DNA from: Sediminibacterium ginsengisoli
GTDB lineage: Bacteria > Bacteroidota > Bacteroidia > Chitinophagales > Chitinophagaceae
Assembly (NCBI GenBank): GCA_945860335.1
Contig: CAMAQW010000020.1
Coordinates: forward strand, 1 to 14,750
Reading direction: 5' to 3'
Length of the DNA: 14,750 nt
A program made the position numbers and the translations under genes. Shown here piece after piece: positions 1-6,587 of this stretch (position 1 is its first letter; every line of letters starts with the position of its first letter). Below the pieces are notes generated by a model. The model was not told where the DNA came from. It searched no databases and saw only the letters and a program-made list of their open reading frames with translations.

Positions 1-96
1 TGCTTCAGGGGCATTTGTTGTCGCAGTTACAGCTGTTGCCTCGGCACCAGTGCTGTCCTGAGCATCTGCGTTTAATTGTTTACGGAAAATTTGCAT
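1..96 (-). CDS. N-terminal fragment of an unrecognised protein, cut by the left edge
   Basis: An ATG at 96-94 opens a frame that stays open to base 1, giving 32 residues that begin MQIFRKQLNADAQDS and continue Ala/Thr-rich. The frame is supported by a Bacteroidota-type -7 element at 132-139 and a short leader with a hairpin. I do not recognise the family. No signal peptide or membrane segment is visible in this short piece. The polar, Ala/Thr-rich stretch looks like a flexible N-terminal region. It is not infA or rpmJ, which often follow map in this phylum. The product cannot be named from this fragment. Confidence 0.55.
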   Translation of the reverse strand, partial: MQIFRKQLNADAQDSTGAEATAVTATTNAPEA

Positions 97-103
97 AAAA
101 TAA

Positions 104-128
104 CCCCGATGGTTTAATGAATTCGGGG
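104..128 (-). promoter_or_regulatory. Hairpin in the 5' leader of the left-edge gene
   Basis: On the minus strand CCCCGA (128-123) and TCGGGG (109-104) form a perfect 6-bp stem around a 13-base loop. The hairpin starts 3 bases after the -7 element and ends 7 bases before the ATG, so it would form near the 5' end of the transcript. The role is inferred: transcript stabilisation or control of initiation. The same arrangement appears upstream of rpsJ. Confidence 0.45.
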
Positions 129-131
129 GTG

Positions 132-167
132 CAAAAGTATGAAAAAAGGGGTAAAAAAACCATCAAA
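132..167 (-). promoter_or_regulatory. Bacteroidota-type promoter for the left-edge gene
   Basis: The minus strand has TACTTTTG at 139-132, a full match to the TAnnTTTG consensus of the primary Bacteroidota sigma factor. The best upstream element is TTTG at 167-164. The 24-base gap is longer than the usual 19-21, so the -33 assignment is uncertain. The expected start of transcription is near 126. The promoter lies downstream of the flavoprotein stop codon and 36 bases before the next ATG. Confidence 0.5.
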
Positions 168-172
168 TACCC
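142..172 (-). terminator. Weak possible terminator after the flavoprotein gene
   Basis: On the minus strand GGGTA (172-168) can pair with TACCC (153-149) around a 14-base loop, followed by C and six T. The stem is short and the loop large, so termination here would be weak. It overlaps the upstream half of the next promoter. It may be no more than the AT-rich character of the spacer. Confidence 0.2.
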
Positions 173-187
173 AATAAATAATGGATT

Positions 188-1423
188 TTAAGCATTTTTT
201 GCTGCGTCGGCAATTGACTTGGCGGCAATCCAGCCAGAGGTCCAAGCATTTTGAAAATTAAAGCCTCCTGTAATACCATCGATATCCATAATTTCACCCG
301 CAAAATAGAGCCCTTTGTGGAGCTTACTTTGCATGGTATTAGCGTCTATTTCGGACAGTTTTACACCACCACAAGTAACAAACTCTTCTTTAAACGTGGT
401 TTTACCCGCCACTTTACATTCAAAGCCCGTTAATGCCATAATGAGTTTATTTTGACTAGCCGATGCAAGCGTTGCCCAGCTGGCTCCGGCATCAATCCCA
501 GAAACGGATAGTAAATGTAACCATAGCCTACTAGGAAGTTCAAATGGATTGCGTCCACCCATTTTACCATTCCCCTCCTCAGCTCTAATTAAGGGCCAAG
601 CCGTGCGTAAATCCTGCTCTGCATAAGTAGGAATCCAGTTAACCCGAATGGTAAACTGATAACCCAAATTTGCAAGTTCTCTAGCGCCCCAAGCCGAGCA
701 TTTTAAAATAGCAGGTCCGCTCATACCCCAATGCGTAATAAGAAGTGGGCCTGTTGCGGAAATTTTAGTACCGCTAATTTTTACCTGTGCTTCTGGAACA
801 CTTACTCCCATAAGTTCCGTGATAGGATTACCTGGCATGTTAAACGTAAAAAGTGACGGAACAGGCGTTTCAATGGAATGACCGGTGTTTGTAACAATAT
901 CAAATTGAGACGCTTTTGGAAATCCGCCTGTTGCCAAACAAACATAATGAGCGTCTATATTTTCTTTGTCCGTTATGAGTGTGAATCCTCCACCCTCTTT
1001 AGTAGTAATTTTTTCTACCCCAGTTTGTACCTGTACTTGTACTTTGTATTTGTCTGCTTCTTTTAACAAACAATCAATAATGGTTTGCGAATCATTGGTT
1101 GTTGGAAACATTCTACCATCTGCTTCTGTTTTTAAATCTACGCCACGAGACGCAAACCACTCGATGGTGTCTGTCGTATTAAACCAATGAAATGTTTTCT
1201 TTAAAAAATTTTGACCGCGCGGATATTTTTGTACGAGTTCCGGAAGTTCAAAACAAGCGTGTGTTGTATTGCAACGACCACCGCCACTCACCTTAACTTT
1301 TGCGAGTAATTTGTTGGACTTTTCTACAAGTAAAACTTGCAAGCCCGGATGCAAACGAGCTGCATTTACTGCACAAAAAAAACCTGCAGCACCACCACCT
1401 ATTACTACTAATTTTTCATGCAT
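188..1423 (-). CDS. FAD-dependent oxidoreductase, HI0933/BaiN-like flavoprotein family
   Basis: A 411-residue flavoprotein of the HI0933 family (PF03486; BaiN/RdsA-like proteins). It has an N-terminal Rossmann FAD site, GGGAAG at residues 9-14, with the ribose-binding acidic residue E34 after LLVEK. The family-typical SGGGRCN follows at 46-52. The C-terminal FAD motif spans about residues 374-389 (FAGE, then DIDG, then TGGFN). Length is normal for the family. There is no signal peptide, so it is probably cytosolic. The substrate is unknown for most members and the sequence does not reveal it. The gene lies 17 bases after the map stop, so it is probably co-transcribed with map; I see no separate promoter. 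It has no evident tie to translation. An out-of-frame ATG at 1419-1417 is ignored because only the 1423 start gives the intact FAD motif. Confidence 0.9.
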   Translation of the reverse strand: MHEKLVVIGGGAAGFFCAVNAARLHPGLQVLLVEKSNKLLAKVKVSGGGRCNTTHACFELPELVQKYPRGQNFLKKTFHWFNTTDTIEWFASRGVDLKTEADGRMFPTTNDSQTIIDCLLKEADKYKVQVQVQTGVEKITTKEGGGFTLITDKENIDAHYVCLATGGFPKASQFDIVTNTGHSIETPVPSLFTFNMPGNPITELMGVSVPEAQVKISGTKISATGPLLITHWGMSGPAILKCSAWGARELANLGYQFTIRVNWIPTYAEQDLRTAWPLIRAEEGNGKMGGRNPFELPSRLWLHLLSVSGIDAGASWATLASASQNKLIMALTGFECKVAGKTTFKEEFVTCGGVKLSEIDANTMQSKLHKGLYFAGEIMDIDGITGGFNFQNAWTSGWIAAKSIADAAKNA

Positions 1424-1440
1424 GGTAGTTGTATAAAATA

Positions 1441-2241
1441 TTAATAGTAGCTACTATTTAAATTTGTATTTGCTTTTTCTGCAGTTTCGATGATGCTAAA
1501 ATCAGATAAAATAAGTGCCTCGTTTCTTTTTACACAAATATCATGTTCAAAGTGAACAGATACTTTTCCGTCCTGTGTTTTTACGGTCCAGCCGTCATCG
1601 TCGGTGTATACTTTATGCGTACCTAAATTAATCATGGGCTCAATAGCAAGTACTAAATTTTCTTTAAGCTTAGGGCCATTACCACGCTTGCCATAGTTAG
1701 GTACTTGCGGGTCTTCGTGTAAGTTTCTGCCAAGCCCATGCCCTACTAATTCACGCACAACACCGAACCCATGCTTGAATTCGGTATGTTCCTGAATCGC
1801 ATAAGAGATATCACCAATGCGGTTATTTACCGTTGCTTTTTCAATTCCTTTGTAGAGTGATTCTTTGGTCACTTTTACAAGGTTTAAGATTTCTGGCGCT
1901 ACTTCTCCAACAATAAAACTATACGCATGATCACCATGCCATCCGTTTAAAATAACGCCTAAATCGATAGAAACTATGTCGCCATTTTTGATGGGCGTTT
2001 CATTTGGAAATCCATGCACCACTACATCATTAACAGAAGCACAAATATTAAATGGATACCCTCTATAATTAAAAAATGAAGGCACTGCACCGTGGTCTTT
2101 TACCACCGTTTCACACAACTTATCTATTTGCAAAGTAGTGGTGCCTGGTTTAATAAAAGCAGCTACTTCTGAAAGTGCTTTACTCACTAGCAAAGCAGCC
2201 TCTTTCATGAGTGCTACTTCTGCTTCGGTTTTATACATCAT
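1441..2241 (-). CDS. map: Type I methionine aminopeptidase
   Basis: Removes the initiator Met from nascent proteins as they leave the ribosome; a cytosolic dinuclear-metal enzyme. With the start at 2241 it has 266 residues (E. coli: 264). The five metal ligands are in place: D93 (SIDLG), D104 (HGDH), H168 (GHGLGR), E201 (AIEPM) and E232 (HFEHD). The catalytic His is H76 in VVHGFP. These sit 3-4 positions before their E. coli equivalents, which supports this start. The frame continues upstream through an ATG at 2262 and a TTG at 2292. The TTG start would put coding sequence through a terminator stem, and the ATG at 2262 lies only 4 bases after its T-tract. ATG at 2241 or 2238 fits best. The gene follows secY, as is common, but an intrinsic terminator intervenes, so expression probably depends on read-through. 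Confidence 0.93.
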   Translation of the reverse strand: MMYKTEAEVALMKEAALLVSKALSEVAAFIKPGTTTLQIDKLCETVVKDHGAVPSFFNYRGYPFNICASVNDVVVHGFPNETPIKNGDIVSIDLGVILNGWHGDHAYSFIVGEVAPEILNLVKVTKESLYKGIEKATVNNRIGDISYAIQEHTEFKHGFGVVRELVGHGLGRNLHEDPQVPNYGKRGNGPKLKENLVLAIEPMINLGTHKVYTDDDGWTVKTQDGKVSVHFEHDICVKRNEALILSDFSIIETAEKANTNLNSSYY

Positions 2242-2266
2242 ACCAATATTTCTTCGGGTCATTGTT

Positions 2267-2307
2267 AAAAAAGAAAACCTGTCAGGCCACAAGCACTGAC
2301 AGGTTTT
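2267..2307 (-). terminator. Intrinsic terminator between secY and map
   Basis: On the minus strand a perfect 12-bp stem, AAAACCTGTCAG (2307-2296) pairing with CTGACAGGTTTT (2285-2274), encloses a 10-base loop. It is followed by C and six T (2272-2267). This is a textbook intrinsic terminator ending the spc operon after secY. The T-tract ends 4 bases before the first map ATG (2262) and 25 bases before the preferred one (2241). No promoter is visible between it and map. Confidence 0.85.
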
Positions 2308-2329
2308 ATTATCGTTTTGTCAAATAATA

Positions 2330-3676
2330 TTACATGCCACTTGCAGTATCAACTTGTCTGCCCTGTACACGTCCACCTTCCATTAATCCATCGTACTGAC
2401 GCATTAATAAATAGGTTTCAATTTGTTGAAGTGTATCAAGCACAACGCCTACCATAATTAATAATGAAGTGCCTCCAAAGAAAGAGCTAAATCCTTGCGT
2501 TACACCTAAGCGTTGTGCAAAGCCAGGCATAATACCTACAAGTGCTAAAAAGATAGCGCCTGGTAAAGTAATTTTGTCCATGATAGCTCCAATATAATCG
2601 GCAGTAGGTTGTCCTGGTTTAACACCTGGTACAAATCCGTTATTGCGTTTTAAATCTTCAGAGATTTGTTTTGGATTAAAGATAAGAGCTGTATAAAGGA
2701 AAGTAAATCCAATTACCATGATAGAATAGATTGCCATATAAGGCCAACTACTATGGTCATTGAATACTTTTACAATCCCTTGTGCCGAATCTAAATTGGT
2801 AAAAGAAACAAGCGTTGGTAAGAACATAATTGCTTGCGCAAAAATGATTGGCATTACACCTGCGCTGTTTACTTTAACAGGTAAAAATTGACGTGCACCA
2901 CCAAATTGACGGCTACCAACAATTTGTTTTGCATAGTTCACCGCAATTTTACGAACCCCTTGTACAAGTACAATAAGACCCATAATTATGGTTACTAAAA
3001 TAGCAACTTCAATTAAAAATATTAAAAGTCCACCGCCGCCTTTTTGGCCCTTTGCGCTAAACTCCTGAATAATAGATTGTGGTAAACGAGCTAAGATACC
3101 CACCATGATAATGATAGAAGTACCATTACCTAAACCTTTGTCCTGGATTTTTTCACCTAACCACATTACAAACAAAGTACCTGCTGTTAATGTGATAACG
3201 GTAGAGAACCAGAAATAAGGCGCATACGCTGCAATGATTGCTGGCGCATAACCTGGACTGTTTAAATAAGCAACGTAAGCACCAGCTTGGAACGCTGTAA
3301 CAATCACTGTTAGGTAACGTGTCCATTGGTTGATTTTTTTACGTCCGCTATCTCCTTCTTTCTGAATTTTTTGCAACTGAGGAACCAAGATGGTCATTAA
3401 CTGCATAAAAATAGAAGCAGAAATGTAAGGCATGATACCAAGTGCTAAAATAGATGCTTGAGAAAATGCACCACCTGCAAACATATCAAATATGCCAAGT
3501 AGGCCATTGCCTTGAGCAGCAGCAGAAGCCGCTTCTATTTTATTAGGATCGATACCAGGAAGGGTAATTTGCGTACCTAAACGGTATGTTAGTACAAGGG
3601 CAAGCGTAACAACAATTTTGTTACGTAGCTCATCAATTGCCCAGATATGTTTTAATGTTTGAATTAGTTTTTTCAC
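2330..3676 (-). CDS. secY: Preprotein translocase channel subunit SecY
   Basis: The central pore of the SecYEG translocon in the inner membrane. The 448 residues show the usual ten hydrophobic helices, starting with about 20-38. The plug region lies at about 60-75, and GIMPYISASIFMQL (80-93) covers the second helix. The family motif WLGEKIQDKGLGNGTS is at 172-187. Large cytosolic loops with ribosome- and SecA-contacting basic residues lie at about 240-262 and 336-360. The C-terminal tail contains RQYDGLMEGGRVQGR (426-440). The start codon is GTG (3676-3674), immediately preceded by an in-frame TAA, so no upstream start is possible, and MKKLIQTLKHIW fits the family N-terminus. The gene sits 62 bases after rplO, its usual partner in spc operons, and ends just before a strong terminator. 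Confidence 0.97.
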   Translation of the reverse strand: MKKLIQTLKHIWAIDELRNKIVVTLALVLTYRLGTQITLPGIDPNKIEAASAAAQGNGLLGIFDMFAGGAFSQASILALGIMPYISASIFMQLMTILVPQLQKIQKEGDSGRKKINQWTRYLTVIVTAFQAGAYVAYLNSPGYAPAIIAAYAPYFWFSTVITLTAGTLFVMWLGEKIQDKGLGNGTSIIIMVGILARLPQSIIQEFSAKGQKGGGGLLIFLIEVAILVTIIMGLIVLVQGVRKIAVNYAKQIVGSRQFGGARQFLPVKVNSAGVMPIIFAQAIMFLPTLVSFTNLDSAQGIVKVFNDHSSWPYMAIYSIMVIGFTFLYTALIFNPKQISEDLKRNNGFVPGVKPGQPTADYIGAIMDKITLPGAIFLALVGIMPGFAQRLGVTQGFSSFFGGTSLLIMVGVVLDTLQQIETYLLMRQYDGLMEGGRVQGRQVDTASGM

Positions 3677-3738
3677 TTAAATCAATTGTAGCGTTAATAG
3701 TATTTACCATGGCTAAGCCATTGGCAATTTACGGGAAA

Positions 3739-4188
3739 TTACTTTACAATTTCAAGGGTTCCGCCTGAAGCTTCAACAGCAGCTTTTGCCTTGTCACTTG
3801 CAGCATTCACCTTAAATGTAAGTTTAGCCTTTAATTCGCCATTTGCTAATACTTTTACACGATCCGTACGGCTAATTAAACCGTTGATGTATAAATTTTC
3901 TAAGCTAAATTCAGTGAAACCATATTTTTCAACCAATTGATCGATTTGACCAAGGTTAAACACTTTAAATTCGATACGATTGTTGTTCTTGAAGCCACGC
4001 TTAGGAACACGACGCTGAATAGGCATCTGACCACCTTCGTGACCCATTTTGCTTTTGTAACCGGCACGGCTTTGACCACCTTTGTTACCTTTTGTAGAAG
4101 TACCACCTTTACCAGATGCTTCACCACGACCAATACGGATTGCTTTGTGCGTAGATCCTTCTGCTGGCTTTAAATTGTGTAGTTTCAT
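3739..4188 (-). CDS. rplO: 50S ribosomal protein L15 (uL15)
   Basis: A late-assembly 50S protein that threads a long basic N-terminal extension into 23S rRNA. The 149 residues begin MKLHNLKPAEGS. A Gly/Lys/Arg-rich segment follows (about 20-60: GRGEASGKGGTSTKGNKGGQ, then SRAGYKSKMGHEGGQMP), then RRVPKRGF and a globular C-terminal domain. Length is typical. It has an unusually long 141-base spacer from rpmD that contains a terminator-like hairpin and a degenerate promoter, so rplO and secY may be expressed partly apart from the genes before them. Confidence 0.97.
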   Translation of the reverse strand: MKLHNLKPAEGSTHKAIRIGRGEASGKGGTSTKGNKGGQSRAGYKSKMGHEGGQMPIQRRVPKRGFKNNNRIEFKVFNLGQIDQLVEKYGFTEFSLENLYINGLISRTDRVKVLANGELKAKLTFKVNAASDKAKAAVEASGGTLEIVK

Positions 4189-4210
4189 GTTTGTTTGATT
4201 TTGAACTTAC

Positions 4211-4223
4211 GGGGTATCACCCC
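4211..4223 (-). promoter_or_regulatory. Short GC hairpin in the rplO leader
   Basis: On the minus strand GGGGT (4223-4219) and ACCCC (4215-4211) form a 5-bp stem with a 3-base loop, ending 22 bases before the rplO ATG. It is the only GC-rich patch in an AT-rich spacer. If the degenerate promoter just upstream is real, this hairpin would lie at the 5' end of its transcript, as in the leaders of rpsJ and the left-edge gene. Confidence 0.4.
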
Positions 4224-4226
4224 TCG

Positions 4227-4260
4227 CAATTATTAAATAATAAAAATTATGAGTATCAAA
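4227..4260 (-). promoter_or_regulatory. Degenerate candidate promoter for rplO-secY
   Basis: On the minus strand TTTG (4260-4257) is followed after 21 bases by TAATAATTG (4235-4227). This resembles TAnnTTTG with one extra base and a T-to-A change. It lies between a terminator-like hairpin and a GC hairpin, the position expected for a promoter that restarts transcription. The match is imperfect, so confidence is low. Confidence 0.25.
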
Positions 4261-4266
4261 TTAAAT

Positions 4267-4300
4267 AAAAATGAATCAATTGAAAAATTGACTCATTTTT
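4267..4300 (-). terminator. Terminator-like hairpin between rpmD and rplO
   Basis: On the minus strand AAAAATGAGTCAATT (4300-4286) pairs over 15 bp, with one G-U, with AATTGATTCATTTTT (4281-4267) around a TTTC loop. It is followed by ATTTAATTT. The A/T ends mean it has U-rich tails on both strands, as bidirectional terminators do. The stem is long but AT-rich, so efficiency may be partial. It lies inside what is usually an uninterrupted spc operon. Confidence 0.55.
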
Positions 4301-4329
4301 ATAATAACGTATACATGCTTTAAAAAGTA

Positions 4330-4512
4330 TTAAGCGACCTCTTCTACTTTTACTAAATGGCTTACTTTGTTAACCATTCCTAAAATTTGAGGAGTTGCTT
4401 CCACTTCTTTAGATGCATTTAGTTTTCTAAGACCTAATGCAATTAAAGTTTGTTTTTGGCGCTCAGATCTGTCAATACCACTCTTGATCTGAGTTATTTT
4501 AATTTTTTTCAT
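4330..4512 (-). CDS. rpmD: 50S ribosomal protein L30 (uL30)
   Basis: A small 50S protein of 60 residues, the usual length of bacterial L30. It begins MKKIKITQIKSGIDRSERQ, followed by the family pattern QKQTLIALGLRKLN (about 20-33), and ends HLVKVEEVA. It lies 11 bases after rpsE, in the standard spc position between rpsE and rplO. It is the last gene before a 141-base spacer with a terminator-like hairpin. Some bacteria lack rpmD; here it is intact. Confidence 0.95.
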   Translation of the reverse strand: MKKIKITQIKSGIDRSERQKQTLIALGLRKLNASKEVEATPQILGMVNKVSHLVKVEEVA

Positions 4513-4523
4513 AACCAGAGGTT

Positions 4524-5045
4524 TTATCCGTTAAAAACTTTGCTTAGTTTAACACTACGTGTTTTTGCTACTTGTACAGGCTCTCTTAAAAGGCTTAATG
4601 CTTTTAAAGTTGCTTTTACCACGTTATGTGGATTTGCAGAACCTAAACTTTTTGCTAATACGTCAGTTACACCTGCGCTTTCAAGTACTGCACGCATGCT
4701 ACCACCTGCGATTACACCCGCACCGTGTGCTGCTGGCTTAATCAACACTTTAGCAGCACCTTGCTTAGCCCATTGTTCGTGCGGAATAGTTCCGTGCATA
4801 ACAGGGACTTTCAAAAGGTTTTTCTTTGCATCATCAATACCTTTTGCAATTGCTTCTTGTACTTCTTTTGCTTTACCCAAACCTTGTCCTACAACACCAT
4901 TTTCATTACCTACTACCACAAGAGCTGAGAAGCTGAATGTACGTCCACCTTTAGTGGTTTTAACCACGCGATTAATGGCAACTACTTTTTCTTTAAGTTC
5001 CACATCGCCAGTGGCTTTTACCTTATTTACGTTTAATTTAGACAT
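4524..5045 (-). CDS. rpsE: 30S ribosomal protein S5 (uS5)
   Basis: A 30S protein at the back of the body and neck, important for decoding fidelity and mRNA entry. It has 173 residues. The N-terminal double-stranded RNA-binding-like domain has NRVVKTTKGGRTFSFSALVV at about 25-44; this stretch includes the loop where spectinomycin-resistance changes occur in E. coli S5. VGQGLGKAKEV follows. The C-terminal domain has GTIPHE, then KPAAHGAGVIAGGSMRAVLE and SLGSANPHNVVKAT. Length is normal. It starts 30 bases after rplR. A small inverted repeat (CTAAC/GTTAG at 5070-5066 and 5054-5050) lies just upstream of the ATG. Confidence 0.97.
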   Translation of the reverse strand: MSKLNVNKVKATGDVELKEKVVAINRVVKTTKGGRTFSFSALVVVGNENGVVGQGLGKAKEVQEAIAKGIDDAKKNLLKVPVMHGTIPHEQWAKQGAAKVLIKPAAHGAGVIAGGSMRAVLESAGVTDVLAKSLGSANPHNVVKATLKALSLLREPVQVAKTRSVKLSKVFNG

Positions 5046-5075
5046 TTATCTAACGATTAATTGTTGTTAGCAAAA

Positions 5076-5426
5076 TTAGAATTGAAGACCGGCTTCTCTC
5101 GCACCATCAGCCACAGACTTAACACGGCCATGATACAAATTACCACCTCTATCAAAAACTACAGCAGTTAAGCCAAGTTCGATAGCTTTACGAGCAACTG
5201 CTGCGCCTACTAACTTAGATTTTTCAATCTTAGTGATTTTTTGAGCAGCAATATCTTTATCTCTTGAAGATGCAGATGCAAGTGTTACACTGTTGTCGTC
5301 ATCTATTAACTGAGCATAGATTTCGGCATTGCTTCTGAATACAGACAAGCGAGGCTTTACAGCAGTACCTTGCACCTTTTTGCGGATGCGGTATCTGATT
5401 TTTTGCCTTTGAATTAATTTACCCAT
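5076..5426 (-). CDS. rplR: 50S ribosomal protein L18 (uL18)
   Basis: Binds 5S rRNA with L5 and helps place it in the 50S central protuberance. It has 116 residues. The basic N-terminus (RQKIRYRIRKKVQGTAVKPR, about 7-26) is followed by LSVFRSNAEIYAQLIDD. The C-terminal signature FDRGGNLYHGRVKSVADGAR (about 93-112) ends AGLQF. It stands between rplF and rpsE, as expected. The 69-base upstream spacer carries an 8-bp hairpin. A GGAGG in that hairpin is 17 bases from the ATG, too far to act as a Shine-Dalgarno sequence. Confidence 0.97.
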   Translation of the reverse strand: MGKLIQRQKIRYRIRKKVQGTAVKPRLSVFRSNAEIYAQLIDDDNSVTLASASSRDKDIAAQKITKIEKSKLVGAAVARKAIELGLTAVVFDRGGNLYHGRVKSVADGAREAGLQF

Positions 5427-5441
5427 TGTATTTCTGTTTGA

Positions 5442-5464
5442 AACCTCCGATTCGGCCGGAGATT
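5442..5464 (-). promoter_or_regulatory. Hairpin in the rplF-rplR spacer
   Basis: On the minus strand AATCTCCG (5464-5457) pairs with CGGAGGTT (5449-5442) over 8 bp, with one G-U, around a 7-base loop. It ends 15 bases before the rplR ATG. No U-tract follows, so it is not a terminator. It could tune translation or mRNA processing; this is inferred from structure alone. Confidence 0.4.
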
Positions 5465-5495
5465 GTTGATTATTTTATTAGTTATTGATCTTAGC

Positions 5496-6050
5496 TTATT
5501 TACCAGCAGCTTTACCAGCTTTTCTTCTAAGAATTTCACCAGCGTATTTAACACCTTTACCTTTGTACGGCTCTGGCTTACGTAGGCTTCTTAATTTTGC
5601 AGCCACCTGACCAATTAATTGCTTGTCGATACCTTCTAAGAAAATTTTAGGGTTTTGACCCTTTTCTGTGGTGGTAGCAACTTTTAATTCGCTAGGGATT
5701 TCAAAAATAATATTGTGAGAATAACCAAGTGCTAAGTCTAAAACGTTACCAGTGCTGGCAGCTTTAAAACCCACACCCACTAATTCTAATTCTTTTTTAT
5801 AACCTTCAGTTACACCTTTTACAAGGTTGCTGATGAGTGAACGGTATAAACCGTGCATAGCTCTGTGACGGATTTGCTCGGTTGGACGAGAAACAACTAC
5901 TTCTGTTTCACCAACTGTTACAATGATATCTCTATCTACTGTTTCTTTTAATTCGCCTTTAGGACCTTTTACAGTCACTACGTTTTCTTTGCTTACCGTT
6001 ACTGTAACTCCTGAAGGAATTGCAATCGGGGCTTTACCAATACGAGACAT
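5496..6050 (-). CDS. rplF: 50S ribosomal protein L6 (uL6)
   Basis: A 50S protein near the factor-binding site and sarcin-ricin loop. It has 184 residues in two repeated alpha/beta domains. It begins MSRIGKAPIAIPSGVTV, with VKGPKGEL at about 28-35. The second domain ends in the L6 signature PEPYKGKGVKYAGEILRRKAG (about 158-178, quoted here only as a landmark). Length is close to E. coli L6. It lies 86 bases after rpsH; that spacer contains a CCGAC repeat that could pair with either of two downstream partners, but no clear promoter. Confidence 0.97.
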   Translation of the reverse strand: MSRIGKAPIAIPSGVTVTVSKENVVTVKGPKGELKETVDRDIIVTVGETEVVVSRPTEQIRHRAMHGLYRSLISNLVKGVTEGYKKELELVGVGFKAASTGNVLDLALGYSHNIIFEIPSELKVATTTEKGQNPKIFLEGIDKQLIGQVAAKLRSLRKPEPYKGKGVKYAGEILRRKAGKAAGK

Positions 6051-6136
6051 AGTCGATGTTGTTTAATTTGTTAATTGAATCCGGCACTGTGTTCTGCTCC
6101 GACTAAAAAGCATAATTGTCCGTGTCGGTGATTATT

Positions 6137-6535
6137 TTAGTAGATATAGCAAAGTACTTCGCCACCTACGTTTGCAGCTTTTGCTTGCTTGTCTGTCAAT
6201 ACTCCTTTTGAAGTACTTAAGATAGCAATACCTAAACCGTTGATTACACGCTTAATTTCTGAAGGCTTAGCGTACTGGCGTAAACCTGGACGGCTAATTC
6301 TTTCGAGTGTACGGATAGCAGGTTGCTTGGTATTTTCATCGTATTTTAATGCGATTTTGATAACACCTTGCTTGTTATCTTCTTCAAACTTATACTTAAG
6401 TACATAACCTTGATTGTATAAAATCTCAGTCATACGCTTTTTTAAATTAGAGGCAGGGATTTCTACCATTCTGTGACCGGCCATTTGCGCGTTACGAATT
6501 CTCGTTAAGAAATCTGCTATTGGATCAGTTACCAT
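6137..6535 (-). CDS. rpsH: 30S ribosomal protein S8 (uS8)
   Basis: A primary 16S rRNA-binding protein that organises the 30S central domain; in E. coli it also represses the spc operon at the rplE start region. It has 132 residues. The N-terminus MVTDPIADFLTRIRNAQ and the C-terminal signature GLGIAILSTSKGVLTDKQA (about 99-117) are both standard. It lies between rpsN and rplF, in the expected order. Whether it is the operon repressor here is unknown: rplX and rplE overlap by one base, which leaves no spacer for an E. coli-like leader outside coding sequence. Confidence 0.97.
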   Translation of the reverse strand: MVTDPIADFLTRIRNAQMAGHRMVEIPASNLKKRMTEILYNQGYVLKYKFEEDNKQGVIKIALKYDENTKQPAIRTLERISRPGLRQYAKPSEIKRVINGLGIAILSTSKGVLTDKQAKAANVGGEVLCYIY

Positions 6536-6587
6536 TTTTATTAAAATTAAATCAGTTCAAAATTTGTTTACTAAAACTTGCCGAATA

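Noticed and set aside
2242..2292. Longer map starts (TTG at 2292, ATG at 2262)
   Set aside because: The TTG start would translate through an intrinsic terminator and 2262 is 4 bases from its T-tract; the ligand spacing matches E. coli MAP best with 2241.
3677..3738. Possible promoter (TACAATTG at 3683-3690) and hairpin before secY
   Set aside because: One mismatch in the -7 element and no TTG at 19-21 bases; the ATGGC/GCCAT hairpin is short and has no supporting context.
4450..5070. 206-codon open frame on the plus strand
   Set aside because: It is antisense to rpsE and rpmD, Cys/Thr/Leu-rich with no family resemblance, and arises from the codon pattern of the real genes.
6051..6136. CCGAC repeats in the rplF-rpsH spacer that could form alternative stems
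   Set aside because: Stems are 5 bp or mismatched with long loops; chance is a sufficient explanation.
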